64,000 nucleotides of DNA from Mucilaginibacter xinganensis (GCF_002257585.1 NZ_CP022743.1:1674001-1738000); one strand, 5' to 3'. Shown: positions 9,308-18,215, counted from the first letter of the stretch. Notes: a model not told the origin generated them from the sequence alone. Made by a program: numbers and translations.

Positions 9308-9703
9308 TTAAGGAGATGATAGCTTTCTCAAAGCGTTCATTGCCTTTTCGGCATCCTGTTTCGCTACAAAAATATGATCGTGATAAAAAGCAGCTAACAC
9401 GTTACAACTGATACCTTCTTTAGCCAAGGCGTTTGAAAATGCGGCGGTAAGCCCCACTGCTTCTAAAGCCGAATGAACTGTTAACGTGATCCAGGATGCT
9501 ACGTAGGTGTAGTTAAGATTAATCTCATCTGCCTGCTCTTTGTTGATGATGACTGTCCAGCCTTCATCTTCTTTAAATAAGCCAATTATTTCTTTTGGGT
9601 CAATATTATCTAAGGTACTTACTGTGCAAAAAACATAGTCGCCCTCGTTAAGCTTTGGGCTCATGGTTTCTAATAGTGCTGCAAGATTTGTTTCGCCAAA
9701 CAT
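9308..9703 (-). CDS. ACT domain-containing protein
   Basis: A 131-residue cytosolic protein resembling the COG3602/DUF2241 ACT-like family. The N-terminal part has a first ACT-like half (GDYVFCTVSTLD). The C-terminal part reads WITLTVHSALEAVGLTAAFSNALAKEGI, with the helix layout of amino-acid-binding ACT domains. These proteins are small and lack an enzymatic domain; a ligand-sensing role is inferred from the fold. Its ATG lies 3 nt after the stop of the small membrane protein gene upstream, so the two are probably cotranscribed. Confidence 0.8.
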   Translation of the reverse strand: MFGETNLAALLETMSPKLNEGDYVFCTVSTLDNIDPKEIIGLFKEDEGWTVIINKEQADEINLNYTYVASWITLTVHSALEAVGLTAAFSNALAKEGISCNVLAAFYHDHIFVAKQDAEKAMNALRKLSSP

Positions 9704-9706
9704 AAA

Positions 9707-10015
9707 TTAATCTTTATTTAATATAACCAAAAAAGTAAATCCAACTATAACGGACACCAGCAAACCTAAAAGAAAGAACGCCATGAGATTATAAATAACA
9801 TTGTAAATGTATTTGTTCCAATCGCGTATTTTCCAATAAATATAGCCGGCGTAACTCAATACACTGATCATCGCGCAAACAATCAGCAGGAATATGAAAA
9901 CAGGATAAGGTATATTAAATTCATTAAAATTTACGCCCAACATTACCATAGTAAACAGTAAGCAAAAGATAATGCTCAGCGCATAATTTCGAGGTATATT
10001 GAATGCTTTTTTCAT
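9707..10015 (-). CDS. Small three-helix membrane protein, unknown function
   Basis: A 102-residue protein with three hydrophobic segments at about 12-31, 37-60 and 75-98. A charged linker (KIRDWNKYIYN) separates the second and third. No known family was recognised. Its stop is 3 nt from the ATG of the ACT protein, which suggests translational coupling. It lies just after the S1 gene terminator on the same strand. Confidence 0.65.
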   Translation of the reverse strand: MKKAFNIPRNYALSIIFCLLFTMVMLGVNFNEFNIPYPVFIFLLIVCAMISVLSYAGYIYWKIRDWNKYIYNVIYNLMAFFLLGLLVSVIVGFTFLVILNKD

Positions 10016-10033
10016 AATTTAAATATCGGCAAT

Positions 10034-10065
10034 AAAAAAGCCCTCCTGACTAATCAGGAGGGCTT
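10034..10065 (-). terminator. Rho-independent terminator of rpsA
   Basis: A perfect 12-bp stem (10038-10049 with 10054-10065) closes a 4-nt loop. On the minus strand a run of T follows. It lies about 25 nt beyond the rpsA stop. Confidence 0.92.
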
Positions 10066-10089
10066 AAAGGATTTAAATTTATTTAAAGC

Positions 10090-12063
10090 TTATTCAGCAG
10101 CTTCTTCTTCAGAAGTTTTCTTTGTTGTTGTTGTAGCTTTACGTGCTTTGTTTTCAGCACCTTCCATCTGCTCTTTCAATTGTGCTAATACGCTCAAATC
10201 GCCTAAAGTTGATTTTTCAACTGATTCTTTCACTTTTTTCACAGCGTTGCTTGCAGATTTTGCTTCCTTTTTACGGCTTTCAAATTCCTGAACACGTTGC
10301 TCGGCACGGGCTTCTTCCCAAATGCGTGAGTGAGAGATAACGATACGTTTGTTTTCCTTGTTAAATTCAATGATCTTGAACTCAGCAGCTTCTTCAGCTT
10401 TTAAGCTCTTGCCATCTTCTTTAACCAGGTGTTTGGTAGGCGCAAAGCCTTCAACACCATAAGGTAAAGCAACAATAGCGCCTTTTTCAGTTACTTTTAA
10501 TACGGTACCTTCATGTATTGAGTCAATAGTGAAGATGGTTTCAAAAGTATCCCAAGGGTTTTCTTCAAGTTGTTTGTGGCCTAAGCTTAATTTACGGTTC
10601 TCAACATCAAGTTCTAAAACAACCACGTCTAATTTTTCACCAACTTTAGTGAACTCGTTAGGGTGATTTACTTTTTTAGACCAGGAAAGGTCGCTGATGT
10701 GGATCAAGCCGTCAATTCCATCTTCCAGTTCAACAAACACACCAAAGTTGGTCATGTTTTTAACTGTAGCGATGTGCTGTGTACCAACCGCGTAACGGTC
10801 AGCAGCATTTTGCCATGGATCAGGAGTTAATTGCTTAATACCTAAGCTCATTTTGCGCTCGTCGCGGTCAAGTGTTAACACTTGTGCTTCAACTTCGTCA
10901 CCAACTTTCAGGAATTCCTGAGGGTTACGTAAGTTTTGTGACCATGACATTTCTGATACGTGGATCAAACCTTCAACACCAGGGATGATTTCAAGGAATG
11001 CGCCGTAATCAGCAACGGTAACAATTTTACCTTTAACCTTTGAACCGATCTGAATGTTTTCATCCAATGACTGCCAAGGGTGTGGTGTAAGTTGTTTTAA
11101 GCCTAAAGCAATACGTTTTTTCTCGTCATCAAAATCAAGAACAACAACGTTGATTTTCTGATCTAATGCAAGGATTTCGCGCGGATGCTCTATGCGGCCC
11201 CATGAAATGTCGGTAATGTGCAGTAAACCGTCAACGCCACCAAGGTCAATGAATACACCAAAGTCGGTAATGTTTTTAACGGTTCCTTCAAGTACCTGTC
11301 CTTTTTCAAGGCGGGCAACAATTTCAGTTTTTTGGTTTTCTAAATCGTCTTCGATCAGCACTTTGTGCGATACCACTACGTTTTTAAACTCGTGGTTGAT
11401 CTTAACAACTTTGAATTCCATTGTTTTACCCACATAAATGTCATAATCCCTGATAGGTTTTATGTCAATTTGTGAACCAGGTAAAAAGGCTTCAACGCCC
11501 ATAATATCTACAATCAAACCACCTTTAGTTCTGCTCTTAACAAAACCAGTGATGATTTCATCATTGTCTAATGCAGAATTAATACGTTCCCATGATTTTT
11601 GAGTTTTTGCACGCTTGCGTGATAATACTAACTGACCGTTAGCATCTTCCTGCGACTCAACAAATACTTCAACTGTGTCACCGATCTTCAGATCAGGTGT
11701 ATCACGGAATTCAGATACTGATACCAAACCGTCAGATTTAAATCCGATGTTTAATACCACATCTTTGTTGTTTACATTAACAACGGTACCGGTGATGATT
11801 TCGCCTTTGGTGATTGAACTGAATGTTCCATCATACATTTTCTCGAATTTCTCACGATCGCTGTCGCTGTAATTGCCAAATTTCTTCTCATCAGCATCCC
11901 AATCGAAATCTTCGGGGGTTACTGTGATCTTTGATTTGATTTCATTGATGAAATTTGAATCAGCTTCTGATTCAATAGTTTCTTTCTCGCCAGACGATGT
12001 AATTGTGTCCAGCTCAGCTTCTTTAGCTTTTAATTCTTTTTCTGCTTCCTGTTTTTTTGCCAT
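10090..12063 (-). CDS. rpsA: 30S ribosomal protein S1
   Basis: RNA-binding ribosomal protein that brings mRNA to the 30S subunit, 657 residues. The start MAKKQEAEKEL (12061-12063) is chosen over an in-frame ATG 45 nt upstream because AAAGGAG sits at 12077-12083 in the right place. The first 85 residues are an acidic, coiled-coil-prone extension. Six S1 OB-fold repeats follow, each with GxV(K)xxxxxGxFV-type strands and linkers such as LGLKQLTPHPW and LGIKQLTPDPW. The C-terminal tail is rich in Lys and Ala with a final acidic patch. E. coli S1 is shorter (557) and has no such N-terminal extension. A leader hairpin at 12084-12101 may be regulatory. Confidence 0.96.
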   Translation of the reverse strand: MAKKQEAEKELKAKEAELDTITSSGEKETIESEADSNFINEIKSKITVTPEDFDWDADEKKFGNYSDSDREKFEKMYDGTFSSITKGEIITGTVVNVNNKDVVLNIGFKSDGLVSVSEFRDTPDLKIGDTVEVFVESQEDANGQLVLSRKRAKTQKSWERINSALDNDEIITGFVKSRTKGGLIVDIMGVEAFLPGSQIDIKPIRDYDIYVGKTMEFKVVKINHEFKNVVVSHKVLIEDDLENQKTEIVARLEKGQVLEGTVKNITDFGVFIDLGGVDGLLHITDISWGRIEHPREILALDQKINVVVLDFDDEKKRIALGLKQLTPHPWQSLDENIQIGSKVKGKIVTVADYGAFLEIIPGVEGLIHVSEMSWSQNLRNPQEFLKVGDEVEAQVLTLDRDERKMSLGIKQLTPDPWQNAADRYAVGTQHIATVKNMTNFGVFVELEDGIDGLIHISDLSWSKKVNHPNEFTKVGEKLDVVVLELDVENRKLSLGHKQLEENPWDTFETIFTIDSIHEGTVLKVTEKGAIVALPYGVEGFAPTKHLVKEDGKSLKAEEAAEFKIIEFNKENKRIVISHSRIWEEARAEQRVQEFESRKKEAKSASNAVKKVKESVEKSTLGDLSVLAQLKEQMEGAENKARKATTTTKKTSEEEAAE

Positions 12064-12083
12064 TAAATAAATTATCTCCTTTT

Positions 12084-12101
12084 CCCAATTTGTTAATTGG
12101 G
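12084..12101 (-). promoter_or_regulatory. Hairpin in the rpsA leader next to the ribosome binding site
   Basis: Arms CCCAATT and AATTGGG close a TGTT loop directly upstream of the AAAGGAG sequence. It lies between the -7 box and the start, so it should be in the mRNA leader. An autoregulatory role is speculation based on S1 feedback known in E. coli. Confidence 0.4.
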
Positions 12102-12105
12102 ACTG

Positions 12106-12113
12106 CAAAGGTA
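12106..12113 (-). promoter_or_regulatory. -7 box of the rpsA promoter
   Basis: TACCTTTG on the minus strand matches TAnnTTTG. It predicts a leader of about 35-40 nt containing the hairpin and the Shine-Dalgarno-like sequence. Confidence 0.55.
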
Positions 12114-12277
12114 GGTATATTAATTTTATTTAGAAAAGAATATTTTAATGTTAAATGCTGATTTTTAAGTGTTTTTGCAGCTAAAACAATAGTTTTTTGG
12201 AATTTGTGCAGGTAAATACCGCGACCTGCTACCTGTTTTAGGTTGAAATGCGGTTGTGTTTTTGAGGTCGGCAGCCG

Positions 12278-12949
12278 TTAAGCTGCTTTTATTTTATCCT
12301 CTATCTCATTAAAAACTGACATGAAATTATCTGACAAACTTTCGCGATAGCGCACCAATACCTGGTTTATTGCAGCCTCGTGCCCGGGTGTAAAAGGATC
12401 TTTCCAAACGCGCATGCAAATTCTTTTAAGCGCATAGGCTATTTGATGCGTTTCGGTATAGGTAGATAAATAACGGCTTTTTTTGAACTCTTCGTAGAAT
12501 TTAAAAAACCTGGCCGTGTCATTTAACCCGGCGAAGGTTAAAAATTCATTTATTACTTGGGTTTCACAGCCGTTAAGGTGATCATAAAAACCTTCTACAG
12601 TAATTTTGTTAGTGGTAAGCAGCAGGTTATCTAAAAGCAACTCAATAGCTATATGGCCCAAAAAGAAGGGCTTTACAGGGGAGCCTGCCATGGCGGGCAG
12701 CAGCACCTTTTTAAGTTGGTGCGAATGATGAAGAAAAAATTCAGAAGAATGAAAATAGCGGTCAACCAGCAGGTGTTTGTTCCAGCCCGTTATTATAGCA
12801 TTAACTGCATCATTGGTATGGTGTAGTTTTTCGGGGTGGAGGATAATGGTTTTATCAGCATTTTTTAAAAGATCGGGCAACACCGTACCTAATATATGGT
12901 AACAGCTATCAGAACGCCGGTCGAAATAAAAATGCGAGAGAAAATTCAT
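12278..12949 (-). CDS. ACP phosphodiesterase-like (AcpH/DUF479-like) protein
   Basis: A 223-residue, probably cytosolic protein. The start MNFLSHFYFD (12947-12949) is preferred to an ATG 33 nt upstream because the AcpH family begins MNFLAHL-like and an AAGGG sequence precedes it. Conserved-looking His/Asp residues occur in GTVLPDLLKN, HHTNDAVN and LVDRYFHSS, as in AcpH proteins that remove phosphopantetheine from acyl carrier protein. Overall similarity is weak, so the activity is uncertain. It is a single gene, divergent from tyrS. Confidence 0.55.
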   Translation of the reverse strand: MNFLSHFYFDRRSDSCYHILGTVLPDLLKNADKTIILHPEKLHHTNDAVNAIITGWNKHLLVDRYFHSSEFFLHHSHQLKKVLLPAMAGSPVKPFFLGHIAIELLLDNLLLTTNKITVEGFYDHLNGCETQVINEFLTFAGLNDTARFFKFYEEFKKSRYLSTYTETHQIAYALKRICMRVWKDPFTPGHEAAINQVLVRYRESLSDNFMSVFNEIEDKIKAA

Positions 12950-13184
12950 AAAATGCCCTTTCAAAAGTCGTGTTAAACCCAAAATACAATTTTTTTATGA
13001 TTTAGATGATTTTATAAATTTGATTACACTGATTTTATAAAAGGGTTACTTTGATTATTGAAAAGGTTTTTATCAGTGTAGATATTAATAAATCACCAGA
13101 TCCAATAGCTGTATTATCTATATAGTATGAGTAGTCGCAAACTAATAATCGGTAAAATCCTCCTCCATCGGCGAAATCAATTAT

Positions 13185-13192
13185 TATATTTG
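13185..13192 (+). promoter_or_regulatory. -7 box of the tyrS promoter
   Basis: TATATTTG matches TAnnTTTG exactly, 22 nt before the tyrS ATG. Confidence 0.55.
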
Positions 13193-13214
13193 CCACTTTT
13201 GAATTGAACATATA

Positions 13215-14498
13215 ATGAATTTTGTTGAAGAACTACGCTGGCGGGGTATGCTGCACGATATTATGCCCGGAACGGAAGACCTGTTAAATAAAGGTATGGT
13301 ATCAGGATATATAGGTTTTGACCCAACTGCCGATTCGCTGCATGTTGGCAGCCTGGCACAGATCATGACCATGATCCATTTTCAGCGCGCGGGGCATAAG
13401 CCTTTTGCGCTGGTTGGCGGCGCTACTGGTATGGTTGGCGATCCGTCGGGCAAATCGCAGGAGCGTAATTTGCTTTCGGAAGATGTGTTGCAGCTGAACT
13501 TAGCTGGCATAAAAAGCCAGCTGGAGAAATTCCTGGATTTTGATTGTGGAGCCAACAGCGCTCAGATGGTAAATAATTACGATTGGTTTAAGGATTTTAC
13601 CTTCCTTGATTTTATCCGCGAAGTGGGTAAACACATCACCGTTAATTATATGATGGCCAAAGATTCAGTGAAAAAACGACTGGAAGGCGAAACAGGCATG
13701 TCATTTACTGAATTTACATACCAATTGGTACAGGGCTATGATTTTTACTATTTGTGGAAAAACCATAACTGTGCTTTACAAATGGGCGGGTCAGACCAAT
13801 GGGGCAACATTGTAACTGGTACCGAACTGGTACGCCGGAAAGGGGTAGGAGAGGCCTTTGCCTTAACTACCCAACTGATAAAAAAATCTGACGGAACCAA
13901 GTTTGGCAAAACCGAAGGTGGCAACATCTGGCTTGATGCTGAAAAAACATCACCTTATAAATTTTACCAGTTTTGGTTAAATACCAGCGATGCCGATGCT
14001 AAAACTTATATCAGGATTTTTACCTTATTTGACAGGGAAACAATAGAAGCGCTGGAAGCCGAACAGGATGCCGCCCCGCATTTAAGGGTATTACAAAAAG
14101 CTTTGGCAAAAGATATTACCATTAGGGTACATGGTGAAGCGGCTTATGAAAAGGCAATTAAATCGTCGGAATTTTTATTTGGCAATATTGGGATTGAGTT
14201 TTTAAGTGAACTGAATGATGATGAAGTGTTGGCCTTGTTTGAAGGCGTGCCTAATTTTAACATCAGCCAGAGTGAATTGCAGCAGGGAATAAATGTGGTT
14301 GATCTTTTAGCCGCTCATACTGCTGTTTTCTCTTCTAAAGGAGAAGCAAAAAAAATGATCCAGGGTGGCGGGGCCGCCATTAATAAAGTGAAAATCAATT
14401 CTATTGAGGATGTTTACAACACAGACACCTTAATTAGCGGCAAATATTTAGTAGCACAAAAAGGAAAGAAGAATTATTTTTTAATAATTGCCGGATAA
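13215..14498 (+). CDS. tyrS: Tyrosyl-tRNA synthetase
   Basis: Class I synthetase charging tRNA-Tyr, 427 residues, the normal length of the bacterial TyrS type. The HIGH-like motif is HVGS near residue 46 ([11 protein letters not shown]). The KMSKS-like loop is KFGKT near residue 235. The tyrosine-recognition segment is [12 protein letters not shown] near residue 175, followed by [13 protein letters not shown]-terminal S4 RNA-binding domain (about 355-427) contains [15 protein letters not shown]. It is followed 8-40 nt later by the toxin-antitoxin pair on the same strand, which has its own promoter. Confidence 0.97.
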   Translation: MNFVEELRWRGMLHDIMPGTEDLLNKGMVSGYIGFDPTADSLHVGSLAQIMTMIHFQRAGHKPFALVGGATGMVGDPSGKSQERNLLSEDVLQLNLAGIKSQLEKFLDFDCGANSAQMVNNYDWFKDFTFLDFIREVGKHITVNYMMAKDSVKKRLEGETGMSFTEFTYQLVQGYDFYYLWKNHNCALQMGGSDQWGNIVTGTELVRRKGVGEAFALTTQLIKKSDGTKFGKTEGGNIWLDAEKTSPYKFYQFWLNTSDADAKTYIRIFTLFDRETIEALEAEQDAAPHLRVLQKALAKDITIRVHGEAAYEKAIKSSEFLFGNIGIEFLSELNDDEVLALFEGVPNFNISQSELQQGINVVDLLAAHTAVFSSKGEAKKMIQGGGAAINKVKINSIEDVYNTDTLISGKYLVAQKGKKNYFLIIAG

Positions 14499-14506
14499 AT
14501 TTTAAA

Positions 14507-14545
14507 ATGCGACAAATGGTACATATATTTGTATGTATGTCGCAT
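14507..14545 (+). promoter_or_regulatory. Promoter-operator of the Xre/RES toxin-antitoxin operon
   Basis: The 8-bp arms ATGCGACA (14507-14514) and TGTCGCAT (14538-14545) form an inverted repeat over 39 nt. An exact -7 box TATATTTG (14524-14531) sits inside it. The right arm covers the chosen antitoxin ATG at 14537. A repressor bound here would cover the promoter, as expected for autoregulation by a Xre-type antitoxin. Confidence 0.6.
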
Positions 14546-15034
14546 AAATCAAAACATGAAGACACTCCGAACATCGTAAGTGAGCCGATGGTGGCCTATG
14601 CTGTACAAGGCATGGGCAACTCATTTTATAATTTATTAGGAGCCACAAAGTCATTAAGGGCATCTAATGATTTTGATCTCATTCATATAGCACGTAAGGG
14701 GTTCTCTAAACGTACTTTGCTGGCATTGGCAAAAAAGGTTTCGTTAAACATCCAGGAGTTAGCTAATATACTTCACATTAGCGAGCGCACCCTGCAGCGT
14801 TATGATGATGATGTTATTATAAAAACTGAATACGCTGAAAAAGCTGTTGAGCTTGCACGCTTGTACACCCGCGGCGAGGAGGTGTTCGGCTCCGTTGATA
14901 AATTTAAGGTTTGGATAAAAGCGCCGAGCATTGTTTTTAACGGTGAAGCACCGGTATCAATGCTTGATACTTCTGCTGGTTTTAATATGGTTTTTACCGA
15001 ATTAGGCCGTATTGAACATGGAATTTTTGCCTGA
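14537..15034 (+). CDS. Xre/MbcA/ParS-type antitoxin of a RES toxin
   Basis: Antitoxin of 165 residues that neutralises the toxin encoded next door. After a flexible N-terminus, residues about 45-105 form a Xre-like helix-turn-helix (LNIQELANILHISERTLQRY). The C-terminal 60 residues match the MbcA/ParS toxin-binding (DUF2384) domain: ELARLYTRGEEVFGSVDKFKVWIKAP, shown here in part, ending FTELGRIEHGIFA. The start at 14537 (MSHKSKHED) is preferred to an in-frame ATG at 14507 because that one lies at the left operator arm, upstream of the -7 box. The stop overlaps the toxin ATG by 1 nt (TGATG). Confidence 0.88.
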   Translation: MSHKSKHEDTPNIVSEPMVAYAVQGMGNSFYNLLGATKSLRASNDFDLIHIARKGFSKRTLLALAKKVSLNIQELANILHISERTLQRYDDDVIIKTEYAEKAVELARLYTRGEEVFGSVDKFKVWIKAPSIVFNGEAPVSMLDTSAGFNMVFTELGRIEHGIFA

Positions 15035-15486
15035 TGGTATTATATCGCATCGCAAAGTGTGAATACGCAGGCGACCTGAGCGGCACCGGGGCCCGATTAT
15101 ACGGCGGCCGGTGGAACAGCAAAGGCAAGCCGGTAACCTACCTGGCCTCTTCAAGGTCACTTGCGGTATTAGAGGTACTGGTACACCTGCCTCCGTTAAT
15201 GATTCCCGATGATTTTTGCCTGGTTGGAATTGAAGTGCCCGATAACAGCATTACTCAGGTAGCTGTTAATGAACTGCCGCCCCACTGGCAGGATGTTTTT
15301 GCTCCGGCTGCATTAAAACAAATTGGTGATCAATTCCTGAAGACGGGTGAACATTTGCTGTTAAAGGTGCCTTCATCTATAGTGCCGATGGAATTTAATT
15401 ACCTTTTAAACCCCTTACATCCCGGCATGAAAAAAGTTAAGCTATTAAAGAAAGAACCTTTTGATTTTGACAGCCGGTTGGTATAA
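15034..15486 (+). CDS. RES domain toxin
   Basis: Toxin of 150 residues in the RES family, named for conserved Arg, Glu and Ser. The Arg-rich pocket appears as TGARLYGGRWNSKGK near residues 19-33. The Glu is in SLAVLEVLVH near residue 51, with the adjacent YLASS motif. Characterised RES toxins degrade NAD+ or, in the ParT case, ADP-ribosylate a target; which applies here is unknown. Translation is coupled to the antitoxin through the TGATG overlap. Length is normal and no damage is visible, so the pair appears intact. Confidence 0.9.
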   Translation: MVLYRIAKCEYAGDLSGTGARLYGGRWNSKGKPVTYLASSRSLAVLEVLVHLPPLMIPDDFCLVGIEVPDNSITQVAVNELPPHWQDVFAPAALKQIGDQFLKTGEHLLLKVPSSIVPMEFNYLLNPLHPGMKKVKLLKKEPFDFDSRLV

Positions 15487-15544
15487 TCATTGGTTATTGT
15501 GTCATTAGTCATTAAAACCGTTTGTAAAAAATGACTAATAATAA

Positions 15545-16225
15545 TTACAAGTCGCTCAGTAAATCTAATTTCTTGTGGTTATATTCTTCCTGCGAAATCA
15601 ATCCGTTGTCAAACAGCATTCTTAATTTTTTTAACTTTTCGGTTAGTTCATCTGGTTTCGGAGCTTCCTGCACAACAGGAGCAGGGGCTGGCTCAGGTGT
15701 ACGAACAGGCTCAGGAGCCGATACAGGCATCAGCTCAACCGGGGTAACCGGCTGTTGCGATGCTAAACGCGATGCATTTTCGAACTGGATTGCACCTGAT
15801 TCTGCGCGTTTTTCTTCCAGGTCGCGCAGGCGGCGGGCTTCGCGTTCAGACTCTTTACGTTCCTGCGCGTATTGATAAAGCTTACGGGCCTGTACTTTGG
15901 GCAGGTAATCAACACCCATCTCGGCGCCGTTGGTGGTTTTTACGCTAAAAATAGCACCAATGATCTCTTCTTTGGTGTAAACATCAACAATGTCTTTCCA
16001 AACAAAATCAACAAACTTTATAGTTAAACCAAGGTTAGCCGGTGTAAAAAACAGGATCCTTTTATTGGTTAAAGCAACGCAATCAGGAAAAAGGTTCACT
16101 ATTGGTTTTTTTTGAACCGCAATGTATAATATCTCTTCGCCGGTAGTCAGCAGGTCGGCAAGGCGGAAATATATTTTTTCAACCGCTTTCGGGTCTTGTT
16201 CTTCGTTCAAAAATTTCTCAATCAT
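15545..16225 (-). CDS. PH domain and SHOCT domain protein
   Basis: A cytosolic protein of 226 residues. Residues 20-120 resemble a bacterial pleckstrin-homology (bPH/YokE-like) domain, with VALTNKRILFFTPANLG and VWKDIVDVYTKE strands. A charged helix (RKESEREARRLRDLEEKRAE) and a Pro/Ala-rich linker follow. The last 30 residues form a SHOCT motif (LFDNGLISQEEYNHKKLDLL). SHOCT motifs often end proteins and are thought to mediate oligomerisation or partner binding. It converges on the RES toxin gene. Confidence 0.8.
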   Translation of the reverse strand: MIEKFLNEEQDPKAVEKIYFRLADLLTTGEEILYIAVQKKPIVNLFPDCVALTNKRILFFTPANLGLTIKFVDFVWKDIVDVYTKEEIIGAIFSVKTTNGAEMGVDYLPKVQARKLYQYAQERKESEREARRLRDLEEKRAESGAIQFENASRLASQQPVTPVELMPVSAPEPVRTPEPAPAPVVQEAPKPDELTEKLKKLRMLFDNGLISQEEYNHKKLDLLSDL

Positions 16226-16285
16226 GGCAATACGCTATTAATAAGGTGCAAAAATAATAATATTATGTTAGTAGTAAGTTAAGTT

Positions 16286-17263
16286 TTAAGCTATCAGCAA
16301 ATTACAACCCCTGATATCAGAATTATCAAAACGGCCTAAAACTTCGAATGAGTTATCCGGGTAAACCTTTCCCAGGTCCTGCGTGGCGATAAATGAGCAG
16401 GAGTTGATGTTTGAGAGGTCAATAACGTTGATGCCACCGGCTCTATTATTTTGCAAAAGCTCCAGCGGATCGTTGGTGTCACGGGTAATGACCTTCATCC
16501 AGGGCGGGCAGGCAAAAATACCTTCGCCCTTTGAATAAGCTTGCGACAGCAGTTCGGTCATCCCGTATTCTGAATGGATGGCGCTAACACCAAACCCGGC
16601 GCATAGCTGCTGATGCAATTCCTCGCGGATCATCTCTTTTCTGCGGCCCTTCATGCCACCTGTTTCCATTACAATTAACTCCGGGAAATTTATGGGGTAT
16701 TGCTCCACAAAATCAAGCAGGGCAAAAGTTACCCCTATCAGTAGGGTCGGTTTTTGCGCGGCCTGCTCTTTTTTTAATTGCAGGTAAAGGTCAGCATGGT
16801 TATACAGGTAAAAGCCGCTGCCGGCATTGTTTGATTGTTTGATTAGGTCATCGGCCATATAAATAAGTGACGAGCCTTCGCGCTCCAGGTAGGAGGGTAG
16901 CAGGGCTAAAATGGTATAGTCCTCAATATCGCCGTAAAATAAGCGAAAAGCGGCCCGGAAGCTTTCCGTGTACCAGCTGACATCAGTAACCAGGTGGCGA
17001 CTGGTGATCATTCCTGTAGTGCCGGAACTGGTAAAAGTTACCTCTGCGGGGACATCGGCGCTTAGCACTAAATGCGATTTGAAAAATTCAATTGGCAAAA
17101 ATGGGATCTGCTGTACAGTACCTACATTTTCGGCATCGATATTTAAGCCCGATATAAAATCGTGATAAACCCTGCAGTTTTTAGCCTGGTGCCTGAAGAT
17201 CTGCAAAGCAACATCGTTGAATTGCTCCTCATTGCTAATTGAAAATACCTGCTGCTTATCCAT
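16286..17263 (-). CDS. LuxE-like acyl-protein synthetase (AMP-dependent)
   Basis: A 325-residue member of the LuxE/acyl-protein synthetase branch of adenylate-forming enzymes. The ATP-binding P-loop-like motif is TFTSSGTTGM near residue 78. The motif HSEYGMTELLSQAYS lies near residue 232, and a DLGK/GRFDNSDIRG motif lies at the C-terminus. LuxE activates fatty acids in bioluminescence operons, but no lux gene is near, so the acyl substrate is unknown. The start at 17261-17263 (MDKQQVF) fits, because the upstream in-frame extension is low-complexity and a -7 box precedes this ATG by 5 nt. Confidence 0.8.
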   Translation of the reverse strand: MDKQQVFSISNEEQFNDVALQIFRHQAKNCRVYHDFISGLNIDAENVGTVQQIPFLPIEFFKSHLVLSADVPAEVTFTSSGTTGMITSRHLVTDVSWYTESFRAAFRLFYGDIEDYTILALLPSYLEREGSSLIYMADDLIKQSNNAGSGFYLYNHADLYLQLKKEQAAQKPTLLIGVTFALLDFVEQYPINFPELIVMETGGMKGRRKEMIREELHQQLCAGFGVSAIHSEYGMTELLSQAYSKGEGIFACPPWMKVITRDTNDPLELLQNNRAGGINVIDLSNINSCSFIATQDLGKVYPDNSFEVLGRFDNSDIRGCNLLIA

Positions 17264-17268
17264 TGGTA

Positions 17269-17276
17269 CAAAGATA
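17269..17276 (-). promoter_or_regulatory. -7 box directly before the LuxE-like start
   Basis: TATCTTTG on the minus strand ends 5 nt before the ATG at 17261-17263, predicting a nearly leaderless mRNA. Confidence 0.5.
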
Positions 17277-17440
17277 GTGAATTGAAGATTTGACAATTTG
17301 AAGATTTGAAAATGTTGCACAAAAGATACCTTTACCGGCCTCAATAAAAAATGCGGAAATTATGAAACAACGCAATTTTTTAAAGGTTATAAGGTTAACA
17401 TATTTGTAATTTTTATTACTATCTATTAAAAAAACAACTC

Positions 17441-18115
17441 ATGAAAAAGTTAAGATTATTGATGCTACCGGTTATGTTAAGCATCTTTTTTGTGCTGATT
17501 TCGGCCACTACAGATGGAAGCAAAGAAACCGAACGTGTGCATGCCGCTTCGAACGTGTTAAAGGATTTCGGAAAAATGAAGGAATCTATCCCGCATGATC
17601 TGATTTCTGAATGCCAGGGTGTGGTTATTATACCTAAATTAATAAATGCAGGCTTTGTTGTTGGTGGCAAACGCGGCAGGGGCGTGGCTATGGTAAAAAT
17701 GGATGATGGCAAATGGAGCGATCCTGTTTTTGTTACCTTAACAGGTGGCAGCATAGGAGCGCAAATTGGCGTACAGTCTGTTGACCTGGTTTTGATGTTC
17801 CGTCATAAAGGGGTGCTTGCCAAAGTTAAAAACGGAGATTTTACTGTTGGTGGCGATGCTTCGGCAGCTGCAGGCCCGGTTGGCAGAAGTACTTCGGCTA
17901 ATACTGATTATAAGCTGGATGCCGAAATTTATTCTTATTCGCGCAGTCGCGGTTTATTTGCCGGCATCAGTATAAACGGTTCAAACCTGGCAATTGATAA
18001 AACAGCAAACGCCCGTTTTTACGGGAATGACCTGACTTCTAAAGAGATTTTTGATACTGCAAAAAGCGATAAGGAAGCTGTTAAAACACTAAAAGCCTCG
18101 CTTAACGCATTGTAA
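17441..18115 (+). CDS. SYLF (YSC84-like) lipid-binding domain protein
   Basis: An exported protein of 224 residues. An N-terminal hydrophobic signal (LLMLPVMLSIFFVLISA) is followed by a SYLF domain over nearly the whole mature chain, with CQGVVIIPKLINAGFVVGGK and SYSRSRGLFAGISINGS as hallmarks. SYLF domains bind phosphoinositides in eukaryotes; the bacterial function is not established. Length is typical. The gene stands alone and ends at a shared terminator facing lysS. Confidence 0.9.
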   Translation: MKKLRLLMLPVMLSIFFVLISATTDGSKETERVHAASNVLKDFGKMKESIPHDLISECQGVVIIPKLINAGFVVGGKRGRGVAMVKMDDGKWSDPVFVTLTGGSIGAQIGVQSVDLVLMFRHKGVLAKVKNGDFTVGGDASAAAGPVGRSTSANTDYKLDAEIYSYSRSRGLFAGISINGSNLAIDKTANARFYGNDLTSKEIFDTAKSDKEAVKTLKASLNAL

Positions 18116-18139
18116 AATTAAACGGGGTTATTGAATTAA

Positions 18140-18173
18140 GAAGCCGCTTTGTAACGAGTTACAAAGCGGCTTC
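18140..18173. terminator. Bidirectional terminator between the SYLF gene and lysS
   Basis: A perfect 15-bp stem (18140-18154 with 18159-18173) closes a CGAG loop between two converging genes. The stem has AT-rich ends but no long T run on either side. Confidence 0.8.
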
Positions 18174-18215
18174 TGTGTTATAGCGAAGACTTAAGTTCAT
18201 GAGCTTATTGCCAGA

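Noticed and set aside
14507..14536. Antitoxin start at ATG 14507
   Set aside because: This ATG lies at the left arm of the operator and upstream of the -7 box, so it would not be on the predicted transcript.
16286..17263. A bioluminescence operon
   Set aside because: Only a LuxE-like gene is present, with no luciferase or reductase.
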